From Bifidobacterium dentium JCM 1195 = DSM 20436 (GTDB lineage Bacteria > Actinomycetota > Actinomycetes > Actinomycetales > Bifidobacteriaceae), in the NCBI RefSeq assembly GCF_001042595.1, contig NZ_AP012326.1, positions 2,046,001 to 2,110,000 on the forward strand: DNA of 64,000 bases, given 5' to 3'. The translations under genes were made by a program, and so were the position numbers. Of the stretch, positions 61,135-64,000 are shown piece after piece (the first letter of the stretch is position 1; every line of letters starts with the position of its first letter). Below the pieces are notes generated by a model. The model did not search any database and was not told where the DNA came from. It was given only the letters and a program-made list of their open reading frames with translations.

Positions 61135-62326
61135 TCATCCCCTCTTCGCACCATCGATCAGCGACAGCAAATGCCGCACCTGATCGTCATAATCAAACCG
61201 CTCACCGCGAAGATTGGAGCTTAAAGCATCGCGCAAAGCCTTATCGTCAAGCAGACGGCCAATACCCTCAGCCAATGCGGTCTCATCGGGATGAACCAGG
61301 ATTCCATCGTGCCCGTCGGTGATCTGTTCATGAGAGCTTGGTATGTCGGATGCGATAACCGGCTTGGCCAGAATCCTCGCTTCCTGCAGCGCAAGGCTGT
61401 ACCCCTCATATCGCGACGGCTGCACGTAGATGTCGGCCGCGCCGATGTATGGGTATGGATTATCGACACGTCCCTTCAGCATGAAGTATTGCTCAAGTCC
61501 GTAGTCACGAATCATCGTTTCCAGTTCGGCCCGCTGGTCTCCTTCACCAAGCACAAGCCAGAGGAAACCCATTCCTCGTTGGCGCAACCGAGCTGCGGCT
61601 TTCACCGCTATGTCAAATACCCTTTTGGGGGAGTAACCTTCCCAGTGTGACGATTTTGTTCGCATGTTGGGTGAAATCGTCAAGTAGTGGCTGAGACGCT
61701 TTGCGCCTGATATCATCCACGTCCAGCACGTTATACAGCACTTCGGCCTTGGCTGCGTACGCGGGAGCCAGTTCATCGAATCTACGTTTCACCGATGCCG
61801 AAACGCAGAACACCTTGTCATATCCGCTCAGGTACGGCATGGCCAATGGCAACCATTCCATACGCTCGTCATGCATCCATGTTGCACGGAAGTCGGCATC
61901 CAAGCGGGTTCCGATAGTGGTGGTCAGTGATCCGTAGCCTCGAAAATCGAGCACGGCATCGAAATGTTCCTTCGGTAAATCGACGACATGGGAGATTGCG
62001 TAGTCATATACCAGATTGCGCTTTCCGTTGCTGCAGAGAGTCAGAAGCTTGCGTCCGAATCGATACAGAACGCGTTGCATCGCACTGCAGTCGGAGAAAT
62101 CGTTAAGACCGATGGCATAAGCGAAATTCGAGGTGAAACTGCAGTGTCGAACTGTAACCTGGTCAGGGATCATCTTCAGCAGGGGACCTTTGCGTTCAGC
62201 CGTCAACAATGTTACGGAGGCTCGACCGTAATCCAACGCACGCAACAGACGGACCAGAGCGATTTCCATGCCGCCGTCGCCGAGACCGCACAAAACAACA
62301 ATGCGTGTACGAGATGCATCAAGCAT
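61135..62326 (-). pseudogene. GT4-family glycosyltransferase broken by a frameshift
   Basis: Two adjoining frames make one GT4 protein of about 396 residues. The first (from ATG 62326, with AAGGGGA ahead) runs TRIVVLCGLGDGGMEIALVRLL to KIVTLGRLLPQKGI and stops at 61613. The second continues FDIAVKAAARLRQRGMGFLWLVLGEGDQRAEL and holds the signature VQPSRYEGYSLALQEARILAKPVIAS. The shift lies at about 61613-61640, in CTCCCCCAAAAGGGTATTTG on the minus strand. The joined length is one base over a multiple of three, so one inserted base explains it. It may be a true mutation or a sequencing error. Confidence 0.85.
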
Positions 62327-63308
62327 AATGTTTCCCCTTCTCATGATTCCAGATAGGGTAAAACAATGAAGGGCAAAAGACTCCGCCAAGAATACGCATC
62401 CAATAACGAGACGGCCGCAGTCGCTTCAACGCGTGCCACCAGTATTTGCGCAGAATCGCCAGATATTCGTCACGATGCGTCGCATCGTCATTAGCGTAAG
62501 TACGTAACAGAAGTTCCTCCGCCAGAATGGCATATGACGCCAGTACCGAAGACTTCGACTCCCTTGGAACAATAGACACCATGCGTTTGTGCGCTTCCAA
62601 ACATGTTGCCACTGATTCCAGATCCAACTTATGAGAAGCGGAATTGGGATTATTCCGGTAATTGTACAAACAACGGTCGGTGCCCACCGTCACCGTTGAC
62701 AACAACGCGTACTCCACGCTGAACAGCAGATCCTCACACATGGTGATTTTCGAATCAAACCGAAGATTTTGCCGCTCTATCAGCTCACGTGAGAAAAATT
62801 TGTTCCACGCATACCCCTTCACTCCGGAGTATGCGAGAATGACGTCCAATGCGTCTTTTCGTGAGAGCACACCGGAAGAGATTCGATAGTCAGACGTTTT
62901 TTCACAAACGGTGTAGGGGGTATCTTCGTCCAGTACGCTCCGATAATTGAAAATAGCCATCTGCGCATGCTCACTTTGAACCAACCCGAGCAATCCTTCG
63001 ATGGCCTCTCTTTCGAGCCAGTCATCCGAATCCACAAATTCCAGCCAGTCTCCTTCTGCCGCATCAAGACCGGCATTCCTCGCCGTGGAAACACCACCAT
63101 TGGCTTGGTGAATCACCATGACGCGGGAGTCCTTGTCGGCCCACGCATCGCATAAGTCGGCACTACCGTCGGTGGAACCATCATCTACCAGAATTACTTG
63201 AATGTTGGCATATGTCTGCCGTAACAGGCTGTTGACGCAGACATTCAGATAGTTACCAGTGTTATATACAGGCACGATAATGCTGACCAAAGGAGTGCCC
63301 GTATTCAT
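62319..63308 (-). CDS. GT2-family glycosyltransferase
   Basis: This 329-residue enzyme has VSIIVPVYNTGNYLNVCVNSL, VDDGSTDGSA, QANGGVSTARNAGLD, FVDSDDWLER and KITMCEDLLFSVEYALL. The C-terminal segment is aromatic and basic (YWMRILGGVFCPSLFYPIWNHEKGKH), suggesting membrane contact. It starts by ATGA overlap with the edge GT2 gene. Its last eight bases overlap the start of the frameshifted GT4 gene. Confidence 0.86.
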   Translation of the reverse strand: MNTGTPLVSIIVPVYNTGNYLNVCVNSLLRQTYANIQVILVDDGSTDGSADLCDAWADKDSRVMVIHQANGGVSTARNAGLDAAEGDWLEFVDSDDWLEREAIEGLLGLVQSEHAQMAIFNYRSVLDEDTPYTVCEKTSDYRISSGVLSRKDALDVILAYSGVKGYAWNKFFSRELIERQNLRFDSKITMCEDLLFSVEYALLSTVTVGTDRCLYNYRNNPNSASHKLDLESVATCLEAHKRMVSIVPRESKSSVLASYAILAEELLLRTYANDDATHRDEYLAILRKYWWHALKRLRPSRYWMRILGGVFCPSLFYPIWNHEKGKHYA

Positions 63309-64000
63309 GAACGATCTCCAACCACTCGCTGCAGCATATGGTACGCCCTAGGAGCCAAGGACAACAGCGTAAGTCTAACTTTTCTTGAGACTGGGACTGT
63401 TCCGTCGTGCAATGTCGGCCAGAGGTAACGTCTCATGTCACGCGCAATCCGCCGATATATCTCATGCGGGGTATCACTCTGAAAGATGTTGAACAGTACA
63501 TCGGCACGACTCTGCAAGCGAAAGTAATTCAGAGCACTCTGGTTATGGTAGCCATGCCGGGCTAGGTAGTCACAGCATAGATCGGCAATCTGGATTTCAT
63601 CACATGAATGGTCATTAAACGAGTTCATATGCACGATGGAGCCTTGCCGGATGCGGTAATGATACAGCGGTTCCATCCGCACGAAGATCTTATTCATCTG
63701 CAAGAAAACTTGCGCAAGCACATAATAGTCCTCACTATTCAATCCTTCATGGAAGCGAACACCATGCTCACTTTTGAAAAAACGAGCATCGAACATTTTG
63801 CCCCATACCGGCCCGGCCAACGACAGATGATATAGGAACTGAATCATGGCCTCTTCACTGGTCATGATTCCTTCGGGTGTGCATCTTGCATCGGTGACTA
63901 TACTGCCATCCTCTAAATCGTGCATGCATGAGCACATCACTATATCCGCGCCGCTTTGCTCGTGCCAATGCAGCAGTTCGGATACATAGTTCGACTCCAC
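63305..64000 (-). CDS. GT2-family glycosyltransferase, 5' end beyond the window
   Basis: Only the last 231 residues or so are in the window; the N-terminal nucleotide-binding part lies to the right. ADIVMCSCMHD, FHEGLNSEDYYVLAQVFLQM, PLYHYRIRQGSIVH and a basic end (DGTVPVSRKVRLTLLSLAPRAY) show the same subgroup as the GT2 at 54794. The visible ATG at the very edge is not the start. Its stop overlaps the next gene by ATGA, so the long operon continues beyond 64000. Confidence 0.85.
   Translation of the reverse strand: MESNYVSELLHWHEQSGADIVMCSCMHDLEDGSIVTDARCTPEGIMTSEEAMIQFLYHLSLAGPVWGKMFDARFFKSEHGVRFHEGLNSEDYYVLAQVFLQMNKIFVRMEPLYHYRIRQGSIVHMNSFNDHSCDEIQIADLCCDYLARHGYHNQSALNYFRLQSRADVLFNIFQSDTPHEIYRRIARDMRRYLWPTLHDGTVPVSRKVRLTLLSLAPRAYHMLQRVVGDRS

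Noticed and set aside
61613..61640. Phase-variable homopolymer tract
   Set aside because: The longest run is five Cs, too short for the usual phase-variation tracts.
61600..61650. Programmed frameshift in the broken GT4 gene
   Set aside because: The C5-A4-G3 run does not form a proper slippery heptamer in the zero frame, and no downstream stimulator is evident. A one-base insertion or sequencing error is simpler.
1..64000. CRISPR array, tRNA or rRNA genes, insertion sequences, prophage
   Set aside because: No regularly spaced repeats, cloverleaf-like segments, transposase motifs or phage genes were recognised on either strand. A tRNA scan would settle the RNA genes.

Overview
The window reads as the chromosome of a Bifidobacterium. 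Support comes from the high-GC Gram-positive codon use, the regulator-galT-galK cluster, a polyprenol-phosphate mannose synthase, an oligopeptidase B, a G5/lysozyme-like wall protein and the style of the exopolysaccharide (EPS) genes. The species cannot be fixed from the sequence alone; the adolescentis/pseudocatenulatum group is only a guess.

The left part (1 to about 26 kb) is a housekeeping region. It holds an MFS transporter; a DeoR regulator-galT-galK operon for galactose; a dolichol-type mannosyltransferase; pyrD; an old-yellow-enzyme oxidoreductase; a class A penicillin-binding protein; a Crp-family regulator; a TM2 protein overlapping a lipoate ligase; leuB; oligopeptidase B; an APP1-type phosphatase; an L,D-transpeptidase-gcvH pair; NudC; an alpha/beta hydrolase coupled to a Nudix-like protein; thioredoxin; and a secreted G5/lysozyme-like protein. 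Several of these genes have a -10 box 6 to 8 bases before the start codon and no convincing Shine-Dalgarno sequence, which points to leaderless mRNAs.

From 26.2 to 31.0 kb lies an unusual envelope module. It has a low-molecular-weight tyrosine phosphatase fused to a membrane anchor and ectodomain, a DUF4012 membrane protein, and a second single-pass protein whose ectodomain resembles that of the phosphatase (two cysteines 57 and 58 residues apart). This trio stands directly beside the EPS locus and is the best candidate here for an undescribed system: a transmembrane phosphatase sensor coupled to capsule or EPS assembly.

From 31.2 kb to the right edge is a large mosaic EPS locus. It has nine GT2 glycosyltransferases (one cut by the window edge), two intact GT4 enzymes and one frameshifted GT4, a GT14-like enzyme, a DUF6625-type protein, four large GT-C-like membrane proteins, three Wzx-like flippases, one EpsG/Wzy-like polymerase, two membrane acyltransferases, a hexapeptide acetyltransferase, a polysaccharide pyruvyl transferase with an adjoining nitroreductase-like protein, and an internally deleted GtrB-like remnant. 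The genes form alternating blocks: minus 32.4-37.1, plus 37.2-47.7, minus 47.7-48.6, plus 48.9-50.0, minus 50.0-52.6, plus 52.9-53.8 and minus 53.9-64.0 kb. No priming sugar-phosphate transferase, Wzz-like chain-length protein or tyrosine kinase was seen. Three flippases and two decayed genes suggest assembly from more than one ancestral cluster. No tRNA, rRNA, CRISPR array, insertion sequence or prophage was recognised.
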